A DNA stretch of 64,000 nt, taken from positions 427,857 to 491,856 of the forward strand of contig CAJTOY010000001.1 in assembly GCA_910578195.1 (NCBI GenBank), in the 5' to 3' direction. Positions 1-7,399 of the stretch are shown one piece after another. The position numbers and the translations under genes are program-made. A model generated the notes under the pieces. The model was not told where the DNA came from, made no database searches, and worked only from the letters and a program-made list of their open reading frames with translations. This stretch comes from an uncultured Christensenella sp. (GTDB lineage: Bacteria; Bacillota; Clostridia; Christensenellales; Borkfalkiaceae). Position 1 is the stretch's first letter. Each line of letters opens with the position of its first letter.

Positions 1-118
1 CAACCGAAGCGCTTTCACGCCGCTTAGTTTCAAAATAGCGGCTAATTAGGTTCAATCCCTGTGTCTGACTGCTACCCTGTTCGGTGTTTAAATACGCTAC
101 TTATCATTCATCATTGAC
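1..118. other. Unresolved left edge
   Basis: No gene can be called here. Frame 1 is open only to a TAG at 25-27, so these bases could be the last codons of an upstream gene. There is a 6-bp hairpin (GCCGCT pairing with AGCGGC) at about 20-43, and a T-loop-like GGTTCAATCCC at 49-59, but no matching acceptor or CCA end, so I do not call a tRNA. The stretch ends at a strong terminator. Confidence 0.3.
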
Positions 119-151
119 AAAAAAAAGAAAAGGGATTCCTTTTCTTTTTTT
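119..151. terminator. Bidirectional intrinsic terminator
   Basis: A long inverted repeat with arms of A-rich sequence plus GAAAAGG and the complement CCTTTTC plus a T run, around a 4-nt loop (GATT). The A and T runs allow termination on both strands. It closes whatever transcript enters from the left edge. Confidence 0.8.
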
Positions 152-186
152 GTGGCAAAAATTGGAAAAATTCATAGGAGAAGCAA

Positions 187-849
187 ATGACTAACGCCGA
201 AGTTCAACAGATAGCAAAGCAAACAATGGACTTTATCAAATTGCAAATAAAGGTTGGAATGAGCTTGCAAGAATTAAGACAAATAGCCGAAAGTAAAATG
301 CTTTCTCTCGGCGCAACTTCTTTTTGGTATTGGGATATAGGCGCATTTGTTTTTTCTGACGACGATACATCGCTGTCCGTGTCGGGGAAACACTATCAGA
401 CTGCCAACACACTTATTAAAGTAAACGATATAATTACAATAGATTTAAGTCCGCAAGTCGGAAATATTTGGGGCGACTACGCAAGAACTATCATTATTGA
501 AAACGGCGTCGTCGTGGACGATATAAATAAAATAAGCAAAGCCGAATGAAAAAACGGCTTGCTTATGGAAGAAAAGCTGCATTGTGAATTGTTATCATAC
601 GCTAAACCCGAAACGACATTTGAAGAATTGTATTCACATATAAATGAATTTATCGCGGCGAGCGGATATGTAAATTTAGATTTTTTAGGCAACTTAGGAC
701 ATTCGATTGTAACTCATAAAGACGACAGAATTTATATTGAAAAAGGCAACACAGCAACCCTTGGAAGCGTGAAATGCTTTACATTCGAGCCGCATATTGC
801 AGTTAAAGGCTCAAAGTACGGTTTTAAAAAAGAAAATATATTGCTTTGA
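187..849 (+). pseudogene. M24-family metallopeptidase (Xaa-Pro peptidase-like) interrupted by an in-frame TGA
   Basis: A pita-bread fold metallopeptidase of about 220 codons, probably a cytoplasmic aminopeptidase or Xaa-Pro peptidase. The reading frame is intact from ATG 187 to the TGA at 847-849 except for one TGA at 547-549; frame and spacing are otherwise preserved. Candidate metal ligands remain on both sides: IDLSP and GDYART before the stop, LGHSI, FTFEPH and GFKKEN after it. A clear AGGAG lies 6 nt upstream of the start. From memory of homologues, Trp sits near this position, so a single TGG-to-TGA change is the simplest explanation. Alternatives are a sequencing error or readthrough. 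TGA is the ordinary stop for other genes here (MATE, fructokinase operon), which argues against a changed genetic code. Confidence 0.75.
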
Positions 850-903
850 AAATTCTATTTTGAAAGAGACATGAATTAAACGTAACTGTTACGCTTGACA
901 TCG

Positions 904-946
904 GATAAAACCTAAAACATTATTGTTTCGGGTTTTATCTTTTTTT
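904..946 (+). terminator. Intrinsic terminator after the M24 gene
   Basis: Inverted repeat GATAAAACC / GGTTTTATC with an inner AAAAC/GTTT extension, followed by a run of seven T. It lies just downstream of the M24 stop, and its T run touches the -35 box of the next gene. Confidence 0.8.
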
Positions 947-948
947 GT

Positions 949-977
949 TTGATTTTTTTATCACAAGGCGATATAAT
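949..977 (+). promoter_or_regulatory. Sigma-A promoter of the MATE gene (leaderless type)
   Basis: TTGATT (949-954), a 17-bp spacer, TATAAT (972-977). The ATG at 985 follows only 7 nt after the -10 box, so transcription should begin at or beside the start codon. No Shine-Dalgarno sequence is present at a usable distance. Confidence 0.65.
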
Positions 978-984
978 CTTTAAA

Positions 985-2373
985 ATGACAAACACCACCG
1001 AACAGCTCGCAAACGGCAAAATTTTGCCGTTGATATTCAAACTGACTATTCCCGCCGTAATCGCACAGCTTATCACTTTTCTATATAATATTGTCGACAG
1101 AATGTTTGTCGCAAAAATAGAAGGTTCGGGCATGGACGCGCTTGCGGCGCTAGGAATAGTTTTACCCATTACTCTTATTATTCAGGCTTTCGCCAACCTA
1201 GTCGGAATGGGCGGTTCTCCGCGAGCGAGCATTAAGCTCGGGGAAAACGATAATATCGAAGCGAATAAAATTTTTAATACATCGGTAATTTTACTTACTA
1301 TAATATCCGTTGTTTTGAGCTTGCTGACTCTGTTCCTTGCAAAACCGCTTGTAATTTTTTTCGGTTGTCCGCCGAGCGCCGTGGAATTCGCCGCCGCGTA
1401 CCTTAAAGTCTACTCTCTGGGAACGTTCTTCGTTTTGCTTGCGCAAGGACTTAATCCTTTTATCACGGCGCAAGGGCACTCTTTCACTGCAATGTTTTCG
1501 GTACTGATAGGCGCAATAATAAATATCGCGCTCGACCCGCTGTTCATATTCGTATTCGGGCTCGGCGTAAAGGGCGCAAGCCTTGCAACCGTCGTTTCGC
1601 AAGCCGTTTCGTTCGTATGGATAACCGTGTTTCTGTGCTCGAAAAAAAGTCTGTTCAAGTTGAGCTTCAAGGACATGAAGCTCAGCGCAAAACGAATTTT
1701 CAGCATATTTTCGCTCGGATTTACGCCGTTTATTATGATTTCCACCGAGTGCGCGATACAGATTGTGTTCAATATCAATCTGAATAATTCCACGGGAGGA
1801 AACAAGGATTATACGGCGGCGCTCACGATTATGCTGAGCGCACTGCAACTTATTTCGTTACCGCTCAACGGATTAGGCAGCGGAATGCAACCGTTCGTAA
1901 GTTATAATTACGGCACGGGCAACGCCGAGCGTCTTAAAAAAGGTATAAAATACGTTACGATAATCGCATTCATTTTCGCCGTGGTTATCTGGACGGTTTC
2001 AATGGCGGCGCCTTCCCTTTACGCTTATTTATTTTCCGCAAGCGACAGCGTAACGCAAATAGTCAAAGACTACTCCCCTCTGTTTTTGATGGGGTCGATT
2101 ATGTTTTTCGTGCAGATGACCTTACAAAACGTCAACGTCGCGTTGGGACAAGCCAAATCGGCGCTGATACTTGCCGTTTTGAGAAAGGTTATAATTCTTA
2201 TCCCCCTCTGCTTTGCGCTTACGCATTTTCTCGGGTTTAAAGGCGTGTATATGTCGGAAGGCATAGCCGACTTTATTGCCGGCGCGATAACCTCGGTAGT
2301 AATATTCGTTACCTTCCCGAGGGTGTTTAAAAAACGTGAAAACGAAGTCAAGCTGAAAAACGCCGAAAAATGA
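985..2373 (+). CDS. MATE family multidrug/toxin efflux transporter
   Basis: An inner-membrane exporter of about 462 residues, the usual MATE size, with two six-helix halves. It probably exports cationic drugs or toxic metabolites by proton or sodium antiport; the substrate cannot be read from sequence. The N-terminus (TEQLANGKILPLIFKLTIPA) is typical of clostridial MATE proteins. I choose ATG 985 over the in-frame TTG at 949 because it gives this family start and because the TTG lies inside the promoter -35 box. It is a single-gene unit with its own promoter, closed by the terminator at 2373-2402. Confidence 0.9.
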   Translation: MTNTTEQLANGKILPLIFKLTIPAVIAQLITFLYNIVDRMFVAKIEGSGMDALAALGIVLPITLIIQAFANLVGMGGSPRASIKLGENDNIEANKIFNTSVILLTIISVVLSLLTLFLAKPLVIFFGCPPSAVEFAAAYLKVYSLGTFFVLLAQGLNPFITAQGHSFTAMFSVLIGAIINIALDPLFIFVFGLGVKGASLATVVSQAVSFVWITVFLCSKKSLFKLSFKDMKLSAKRIFSIFSLGFTPFIMISTECAIQIVFNINLNNSTGGNKDYTAALTIMLSALQLISLPLNGLGSGMQPFVSYNYGTGNAERLKKGIKYVTIIAFIFAVVIWTVSMAAPSLYAYLFSASDSVTQIVKDYSPLFLMGSIMFFVQMTLQNVNVALGQAKSALILAVLRKVIILIPLCFALTHFLGFKGVYMSEGIADFIAGAITSVVIFVTFPRVFKKRENEVKLKNAEK

Positions 2374-2402
2374 AATCTCCGCGTAATTACGCGGAGATTT
2401 TT
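2373..2402. terminator. Bidirectional terminator between convergent genes
   Basis: A perfect 28-bp palindrome (AAATCTCCGCGT, loop AATT, ACGCGGAGATTT) lies exactly between the MATE stop and the stop of the minus-strand XRE gene. It has A and T flanks on both sides and serves both genes. Confidence 0.85.
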
Positions 2403-3243
2403 AATGTGTTCTCAATTTTCTGTGATATATTGCAACCGCCGTTATTGGCAAGATATAAAGCAATAAGCTAAGAAAAGCCCATTTCGACACAAAAATCATA
2501 TTCACAGCCAAAACTGGCAGAGTTGTTGCAACCAGAAAAACGCTTGCGAATCCGTTAATCTTTTTCCATACAACAATGTTTTCCAGCGTAAGAGAAGTTC
2601 TCAATCCAAACACTCCGTTAGGCGGTGTAATAGACGGCGACATAGCCGCAAACAGCGAAAGAAAAAAAGCGAGCGTAACACAAACCGCAAACGACGGCAA
2701 ATATTCCGCGGAAATGCTTTGAGAATGTATTGCCAAAACGAACACTTCATATGCAACCGCAAAAACGGAAATTACAGTGTGCAATACGATAGCCGACCTT
2801 TTCTCTCTGTTGCGTTTGCACACCAAAAAGAAACTCAAATCCAGAACTTCGATAACTAAAAAGGTTATAAGATGCAATAATATTTCATATTTTTTTCCGT
2901 AACGGTCAACTTGTCCGTGCGTAAAATGAGCGGGTATCTTTTCGGGTAAAAATCTGAGCAAGATAAAAACCGATAAAACGCAGAAGCAAACAAAAATCAA
3001 ATTATATAAAAGAAAGGTCTTGTTAAGATTAAAACCGCTATTTTCGTTCGGGCGATCGGAAAGCAAAGCTTCGAGATTTATTTCAAGTACCGAGCACAGC
3101 TTTTTCAAGGTTTCGATATCGGGCTCGTTAATACCTTGTTCCCACTTCGATACGCTTTGTCTTGTAACGAACAGCTTTGATGCAAGTTCTTTCTGTGTCA
3201 TACCTTTTTTGATACGGTAAAACCGTAAATTGTCTTTAAACAT
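2401..3243 (-). CDS. XRE-family regulator fused to an SdpI/DUF1648-like membrane domain
   Basis: About 280 residues. Residues 1-60 form a helix-turn-helix of the XRE type (GMTQKELASKLFVTRQSVSK). The rest is a membrane domain of about six helices with the DUF1648 signature IPAHFTHGQVDRYGKK, as in SdpI-type immunity proteins. By family knowledge SdpI proteins give resistance to membrane-active peptides, while DNA-binding/membrane fusions may sense them; which applies here is inference. I place the start at 3243 because an upstream alternative would add 48 unlike residues across the promoter. No Shine-Dalgarno sequence precedes it, and the -10 box is 6 nt away. Confidence 0.8.
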   Translation of the reverse strand: MFKDNLRFYRIKKGMTQKELASKLFVTRQSVSKWEQGINEPDIETLKKLCSVLEINLEALLSDRPNENSGFNLNKTFLLYNLIFVCFCVLSVFILLRFLPEKIPAHFTHGQVDRYGKKYEILLHLITFLVIEVLDLSFFLVCKRNREKRSAIVLHTVISVFAVAYEVFVLAIHSQSISAEYLPSFAVCVTLAFFLSLFAAMSPSITPPNGVFGLRTSLTLENIVVWKKINGFASVFLVATTLPVLAVNMIFVSKWAFLSLLLYILPITAVAIYHRKLRTH

Positions 3244-3249
3244 ATACCC

Positions 3250-3278
3250 ATTATAAATTATAATTACATTGAAAGCAA
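3250..3278 (-). promoter_or_regulatory. Promoter of the XRE/SdpI gene (leaderless type)
   Basis: On the minus strand: TTGCTT (3278-3273), 17 bp, TATAAT (3255-3250), then 6 nt to the ATG at 3243. The -35 box is moderate and the -10 box perfect. Confidence 0.55.
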
Positions 3279-3348
3279 GATATCGCCGCGCACCTTTTGG
3301 TTGCGCGGCAAAAAACATTTTTCCAAAACGATTTAATAAATAATTCCG

Positions 3349-3377
3349 TTGACAAATCAATATTATAATATTATAAT
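3349..3377 (+). promoter_or_regulatory. Consensus sigma-A promoter of degV
   Basis: TTGACA (3349-3354), 17 bp, TATAAT (3372-3377): both boxes match the consensus. The gene start is 21 nt after the -10 box and has an AAAGGAG ribosome binding site, so this is a conventional leadered gene. Confidence 0.85.
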
Positions 3378-3398
3378 TATTTAACAAAGGAGAAAATT

Positions 3399-4271
3399 AT
3401 GAAAACAGCGATTGTTACAGACAGCAACAGCGGCATTACTCAGCAAATGGCAAAGGAGCTTGGCATATCGGTTATACCCATGCCCGTATTGATAAACGGC
3501 GAGCAATTCTATGAAGATTTGACCCTTTCGCAGGAACAATTCTATGAAAAGCTGAAAGGCGACGCTCAGGTGTCCACCTCCCAGCCTAACCCTATCGACG
3601 TGGGCGACGTATGGGACAACGTTCTTAAAGAATACGACGAATTAGTCTATATCCCTATGTCCAGCGGACTTTCCGAAACTTGCCACACCCTTCAACACTT
3701 CGCCGAAACCGAAGAACGTTTCAAGGGCAAGGTTTACGTTGTGGACAACCAGCGTATTTCAATCACTCAAAGACAGAGTGTTTTAGACGGATTAAAAATG
3801 GCAAGCGAGGGCAAAAGCGCAAAAGAAATTTCAGAGTGGTTGATTTCAAGCAAATCTCAGTCGAGTATTTACATTATGGTCGGCACTTTAAAGTATCTTA
3901 AAAAAGGCGGCAGGCTTACCCCCGCCGTCGCTATGATAGGCGAACTTCTCAAAATCAAGCCCGTCTTGCAAATTCAAGGTTTTAAGCTTGACCAGTACGC
4001 CAAAGTCAGAAAGCTTGCCGACGCAAAAACCACTATGATTAACGCAATCAAAAAAGACTTTGAAACAAGGTTTAAGGACTTGGTTGCCGCGGGTAAAATG
4101 ACGCTTGCCGTCGCGCATACCGAAAATTTCGAAGAAGCCGAAAGATTCAGCCAGGAAATCAAGGAAGCTTTCCCCAACGTCAAATTCACCTTTATCGACC
4201 CCCTCTCGCTCAGCGTTTCGTGCCATATCGGTCCCGGCGCGCTTGCGGTTGCCTGCTCGGTTGAATATTAA
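3399..4271 (+). CDS. DegV family fatty-acid-binding protein
   Basis: 290 residues, normal for DegV (FakB-like) proteins, which bind one fatty acid and present it to the FakA kinase for phospholipid synthesis in Gram-positive bacteria. Family landmarks are TDSNSGI near the N-terminus, the STSQPNP segment near residue 60, SSGLSETCH near residue 88, and HIGPGALAVAC at the C-terminus. No fakA lies nearby, so the partner must be elsewhere. It has a consensus promoter, a strong ribosome binding site and its own terminator, consistent with steady expression. Confidence 0.92.
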   Translation: MKTAIVTDSNSGITQQMAKELGISVIPMPVLINGEQFYEDLTLSQEQFYEKLKGDAQVSTSQPNPIDVGDVWDNVLKEYDELVYIPMSSGLSETCHTLQHFAETEERFKGKVYVVDNQRISITQRQSVLDGLKMASEGKSAKEISEWLISSKSQSSIYIMVGTLKYLKKGGRLTPAVAMIGELLKIKPVLQIQGFKLDQYAKVRKLADAKTTMINAIKKDFETRFKDLVAAGKMTLAVAHTENFEEAERFSQEIKEAFPNVKFTFIDPLSLSVSCHIGPGALAVACSVEY

Positions 4272-4278
4272 AACGAAA

Positions 4279-4345
4279 TACCGCTCCGCGCACTTTGCGC
4301 GGAGCGGTAAAAATTACGCGCCCCGACAACTGTCGGGGCGCACTA
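4279..4345. terminator. Terminator region between degV and gap
   Basis: Two G+C-rich hairpins. The first (4279-4309, ACCGCTCCGCGC paired with its complement) has no good T run. The second (4318-4341, GCGCCCCGACA / TGTCGGGGCGC) has T-rich flanks on both strands and is the likely terminator for both convergent genes. Confidence 0.7.
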
Positions 4346-4354
4346 TTTTATTTA

Positions 4355-5368
4355 TTAAAGTTCTGCGAAGTACTTGATTGTTCTTACCATCTGGGATGTG
4401 TAAGAATTCTCGTTGTCGTACCACGAAACAACCTTTACAAGCGTCGTGCCGTCGCCGAGAGGCATGCACTTAGTCTGGGTCGCGTCGAACAGCGAGCCGT
4501 AGGTCATACCTATAACGTCCGAAGATACAATCTCTTCCTCGGTATAGCCGTAGGAAGCGGAAGCGGATTTCTTCATTGCTTCGTTTACAGCCTTAGCATC
4601 AACGTCGCCTTCGCAAACCGCGATAAGCTGGGTAAGCGAACCGGTGGGAACGGGAACGCGCTGTGCGCAGCCGTCGAGCACGCCGTTGAGCTCGGGAATA
4701 ACAAGACCTATTGCCTTTGCAGCGCCCGTCGAGTTGGGAACGATATTAACCGCAGCAGCTCTTGCTCTTCTCAAATCGCCCTTTCTGTGAGGTCCGTCGA
4801 GAACCATCTGGTCGCCGGTGTATGCGTGAATGGTCGTCATATAACCCTTCTTGATTTTGCAAAGCTTGTTGAGCGAATTTGCCATAGGCGCAAGGCAGTT
4901 CGTCGTGCAGCTTGCCGCGGAGATAACAGTATCGTCCTTTTTAAGAATGTTTTCGTTAACGCTGTATACTACGGTAGGAAGGTCATTGCCCGCGGGTGCG
5001 GAAATAACGCACTTCTTCGCGCCCGCTTTAATGTGAGCGGAAGCCTTTTCCTTCGAGCAGTAGAAGCCCGTACATTCGAGAACGACGTCAACCTTGTGCG
5101 CCTTCCAGGGAAGGTTTGCCGCGTCTTTTTCTGCGTAAATTTTAATCGTTTTGCCGTTTACTGTGATGCTGTCCTCTCCTGCGACGACCGAATCACAGTA
5201 CTTATATCTGCCCTGAGCCGAATCGTACTTCAAAAGGTGAGCAAGCATTTTAGGGCTTGTCAAGTCGTTGATAGCAACGATTTCATATCCGTCGGCGTCG
5301 AACATCTGTCTGAATGCAAGACGTCCTATTCTTCCGAAACCATTGATTGCTACTTTTACATTTGCCAT
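4355..5368 (-). CDS. gap: Glyceraldehyde-3-phosphate dehydrogenase, type I
   Basis: 337 residues, full length. It oxidises and phosphorylates glyceraldehyde 3-phosphate with NAD+ in glycolysis, in the cytoplasm. The Rossmann start NGFGRIGRLAF, the catalytic Cys in SAASCTTNCLAP, and the C-terminal SWYDNENSYTSQM are all present. It has a GGAGG ribosome binding site and a near-consensus promoter. It is divergent from fba across a 228-bp spacer, so two glycolytic genes share one regulatory region. Confidence 0.97.
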   Translation of the reverse strand: MANVKVAINGFGRIGRLAFRQMFDADGYEIVAINDLTSPKMLAHLLKYDSAQGRYKYCDSVVAGEDSITVNGKTIKIYAEKDAANLPWKAHKVDVVLECTGFYCSKEKASAHIKAGAKKCVISAPAGNDLPTVVYSVNENILKKDDTVISAASCTTNCLAPMANSLNKLCKIKKGYMTTIHAYTGDQMVLDGPHRKGDLRRARAAAVNIVPNSTGAAKAIGLVIPELNGVLDGCAQRVPVPTGSLTQLIAVCEGDVDAKAVNEAMKKSASASYGYTEEEIVSSDVIGMTYGSLFDATQTKCMPLGDGTTLVKVVSWYDNENSYTSQMVRTIKYFAEL

Positions 5369-5405
5369 AAATTTAATTCCTCCGAATTTTAATTACTTTT
5401 GGATA

Positions 5406-5434
5406 AGTATACCAAAGTTTTCCATACAAGTCAA
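5406..5434 (-). promoter_or_regulatory. Promoter of gap
   Basis: Minus strand TTGACT (5434-5429), 17 bp, TATACT (5411-5406), about 38 nt upstream of the start, leaving room for the GGAGG ribosome binding site. Confidence 0.75.
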
Positions 5435-5536
5435 TTAATTGATAGAAATATACTTATTTTATGTCTTAATTATACTCTTTAATGTGAGCTTTGAAAAGTA
5501 TTTTAACCATGATTTTTAAAATATTTTTAAAATGAC

Positions 5537-5565
5537 TTGAATTTTGCGCCGTTATGAATTATACT
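5537..5565 (+). promoter_or_regulatory. Promoter of fba
   Basis: TTGAAT (5537-5542), 17 bp, TATACT (5560-5565). It uses the same unusual TATACT -10 box as the divergent gap promoter, suggesting matched control of the two glycolytic genes. Confidence 0.75.
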
Positions 5566-5596
5566 TAATTAAGAATAAAAAATATCGGAGGATATA

Positions 5597-6463
5597 ATGG
5601 CATTAGTTTCAGCAAAAGAAATGCTTGAAAAAGCAAGAAACGGCAAGTACGCCGTAGGTCAGTTCAATATTAACAATCTTGAATGGACGAAGTCGATTTT
5701 ACAGACCGCGGAAGAACTTAAATCACCTGTAATTCTCGGAGTTTCCGAGGGCGCGGGCAAATATATGACGGGCTTCAAAACCGTTGCAGCTATGGTTAAA
5801 GCTATGATCGAGGAATTGAAAATCACCGTTCCCGTCGCGCTTCACCTTGACCACGGCTCGTACGAGGGCTGCTATAAATGTATCGAAGCGGGATTCTCGT
5901 CGATAATGTTCGACGGCTCGCACTTCCCTATTGAAGAAAACGTTGCAAAGACGAAAGAACTTGTCAAGGTTTGCGCGGAAAAGGGTTTGAGCCTCGAAGC
6001 GGAAGTCGGTTCAATCGGCGGCGAGGAAGACGGCGTTGTCGGTCTCGGCGAGTGTGCCGACCCCGACGAGTGCAAGAGGATCGCCGACCTCGGCGTGACA
6101 ATTCTTGCCGCGGGCATAGGCAATATTCACGGCAAATATCCCGCTAACTGGCCCGGGCTCAGATTTGACGTGCTCGAAAAGATTAAGGCAAAAACCGGCG
6201 ATATGCCCCTCGTCCTCCACGGCGGAACGGGTATCCCCACCGATATGATTAAAAAGGCAATTTCGCTCGGCGTTGCGAAAATCAACGTAAACACCGAATG
6301 TCAGTTATCCTTCCAGGAAGCAACCAGAAAATACATAGAAGACGGCAAAGACCTCGTCGGCAAGGGCTTCGACCCCAGAAAGCTGCTTGCGCCCGGCTGT
6401 GAAGCAATCAAAGCTACCGTAAAAGAAAAAATGGAAATTTTCGGAAGCATCGGCAAAGCATAA
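5597..6463 (+). CDS. fba: Fructose-bisphosphate aldolase, class II
   Basis: 288 residues, typical of the short class II aldolases. It cleaves fructose 1,6-bisphosphate to the two triose phosphates. Zinc-binding and active-site segments are visible: HLDHGSYEGC near residue 81, EAEVGSIGGEEDG near residue 134, HGGTGI near residue 212 and NVNTECQ near residue 233. A GGAGG ribosome binding site lies 7 nt before the ATG. With gap, pfkA and the fructan genes it completes a route from fructose to glyceraldehyde 3-phosphate within this window. Confidence 0.96.
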   Translation: MALVSAKEMLEKARNGKYAVGQFNINNLEWTKSILQTAEELKSPVILGVSEGAGKYMTGFKTVAAMVKAMIEELKITVPVALHLDHGSYEGCYKCIEAGFSSIMFDGSHFPIEENVAKTKELVKVCAEKGLSLEAEVGSIGGEEDGVVGLGECADPDECKRIADLGVTILAAGIGNIHGKYPANWPGLRFDVLEKIKAKTGDMPLVLHGGTGIPTDMIKKAISLGVAKINVNTECQLSFQEATRKYIEDGKDLVGKGFDPRKLLAPGCEAIKATVKEKMEIFGSIGKA

Positions 6464-6470
6464 AAATTTT

Positions 6471-6501
6471 AACCTCTGTTTTTACAGAGGTTTATTTTTT
6501 T
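6471..6501 (+). terminator. Terminator of fba
   Basis: AACCTCTGT / ACAGAGGTT hairpin (6471-6492) with a T-rich tail (TTATTTTTTTATT). Confidence 0.85.
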
Positions 6502-6524
6502 ATTAAATGCTCAAACTGTTGAGT

Positions 6525-6938
6525 ATGAAAAGAAAATTTACTTTTATTGCCGTTATTATTACTCTTATACTTACTCTGCTTCCCGCTTGCGACGCGCGCG
6601 AAACGGGCTCGTTAAAGGCGCTGACTAAGCCGTATATCGCGCATTACGAATGCTACGAAGGGTCTTTCGGCGGCGAGGACTTAATGGAAAAATTCGACTA
6701 CGTCGAAATTATCCTTCAAGACAAAGAAAATCTGCTGCTTTCCTACAAGTTCAAGGACGGCGAAAAACAAAAGGTCGAAAGCAAATACAAGTTCAACAAC
6801 GAAACGCACGAGATGACCGCAGACATAGGGATTTTCGGTTTCAGATTTAAAGAATCGGTCATTGTGGAAAACGGTAAATTCACTGTTTCAAAGCCCATAG
6901 GCACAAAACAACTGATTATGAAATTCAAAACGAAATAA
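6525..6938 (+). CDS. Small predicted lipoprotein, unknown function
   Basis: 137 residues from the ATG at 6525; an in-frame ATG at 6507 would add six residues. The N-terminus MKRKFTFIAVI is followed by a hydrophobic stretch and a lipobox-like LLPAC, so Cys near residue 21 is probably lipidated and the protein sits outside the membrane. The rest is a small, lysine-rich beta-like domain (repeated K/E strands), about 115 residues, that I do not recognise. There is no good ribosome binding site at either start, and the fba terminator lies directly upstream, so expression may rely on readthrough or an unseen promoter. Confidence 0.6.
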   Translation: MKRKFTFIAVIITLILTLLPACDARETGSLKALTKPYIAHYECYEGSFGGEDLMEKFDYVEIILQDKENLLLSYKFKDGEKQKVESKYKFNNETHEMTADIGIFGFRFKESVIVENGKFTVSKPIGTKQLIMKFKTK

Positions 6939-6944
6939 TTTAAA

Positions 6945-6972
6945 AAGAGGAGCATTGCGCTCCTCTTCTTTT
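6945..6972. terminator. Bidirectional terminator
   Basis: AAGAGGAGC / GCTCCTCTT hairpin with an ATTGC loop, followed by CTTTTT on the plus strand and preceded by a T-rich tail on the minus strand. It separates the lipoprotein gene and the convergent small membrane gene. Confidence 0.75.
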
Positions 6973-7307
6973 TACGGTTTATAGTTACCCGTTATTTCTT
7001 CTATGCCATCTTTTTCCATTTTGCCGTAAACCTCGTCGATTTGAAGCTGCTGCTCCTCTTGCTCGGCGTGTCTTGCGACGGCAAGCTCCGCAATCGCGGA
7101 AACGCGCCCTTCGATTATCGGCGGAGCGTTTTCGTCAACGGCGTCATAGTTGAATTTAATCAGATTTTTTTCAGAATATGCCTCGTGAAGGTACATTTGA
7201 AGCTTGGCTTCCATATTCCTTCTGTAAGCCAGCATCATAAAAAATATTAAAAACAGTACGGCGAACAAGCCGACCGCAACGATTGCAACTATGTATTTGG
7301 ATTCCAT
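6972..7307 (-). CDS. Single-pass membrane protein, unknown function
   Basis: 111 residues. One transmembrane helix at about residues 6-28 (IVAIVAVGLFAVLFLIFFMM) is followed by an arginine, then an acidic, glutamine- and glutamate-rich soluble tail that is probably helical and cytoplasmic. I recognise no domain. The start at 7307 is supported by a near-perfect promoter whose -10 box is 6 nt away; there is no Shine-Dalgarno sequence. It is divergent from murG. Confidence 0.6.
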   Translation of the reverse strand: MESKYIVAIVAVGLFAVLFLIFFMMLAYRRNMEAKLQMYLHEAYSEKNLIKFNYDAVDENAPPIIEGRVSAIAELAVARHAEQEEQQLQIDEVYGKMEKDGIEEITGNYKP

Positions 7308-7313
7308 AGCTTT

Positions 7314-7342
7314 ATTTTACTACTCTTTTTCGATTATGTCAA
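7314..7342 (-). promoter_or_regulatory. Promoter of the small membrane gene (leaderless type)
   Basis: Minus strand TTGACA (7342-7337), 17 bp, TAAAAT (7319-7314), then 6 nt to the ATG at 7307. Confidence 0.75.
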
Positions 7343-7363
7343 GATTTATTCTGATTTATAATT

Positions 7364-7393
7364 TTCATAATTTCAGGCAATATTTAGTATATT
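7364..7393 (+). promoter_or_regulatory. Promoter of murG (leaderless type)
   Basis: TTCATA (7364-7369), 18 bp, TATATT (7388-7393), then 6 nt to the ATG at 7400. It is weaker than the other promoters of this type and lies back to back with the divergent promoter at 7314-7342. Confidence 0.45.
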
Positions 7394-7399
7394 ATGGGT

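Noticed and set aside
1..75. Possible 3' end of a tRNA or tmRNA (GGTTCAATCCC T-loop-like)
   Set aside because: Only four T-stem pairs including a wobble, no CCA, and no plausible acceptor or anticodon arm in the visible bases; also compatible with the tail of a coding gene.
547..549. Genetic code change or selenocysteine at the in-frame TGA
   Set aside because: TGA is used as a normal stop by MATE, fructokinase and other genes here, and I see no SECIS-like hairpin or Sec gene in the window.
4279..4309. Stand-alone regulatory RNA hairpin after degV
   Set aside because: It has no promoter or T run and is best read as part of the shared terminator region.
4295..5392. Long plus-strand open frame opposite gap
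   Set aside because: It is the complement of a well-identified GAPDH gene and shows no family features.
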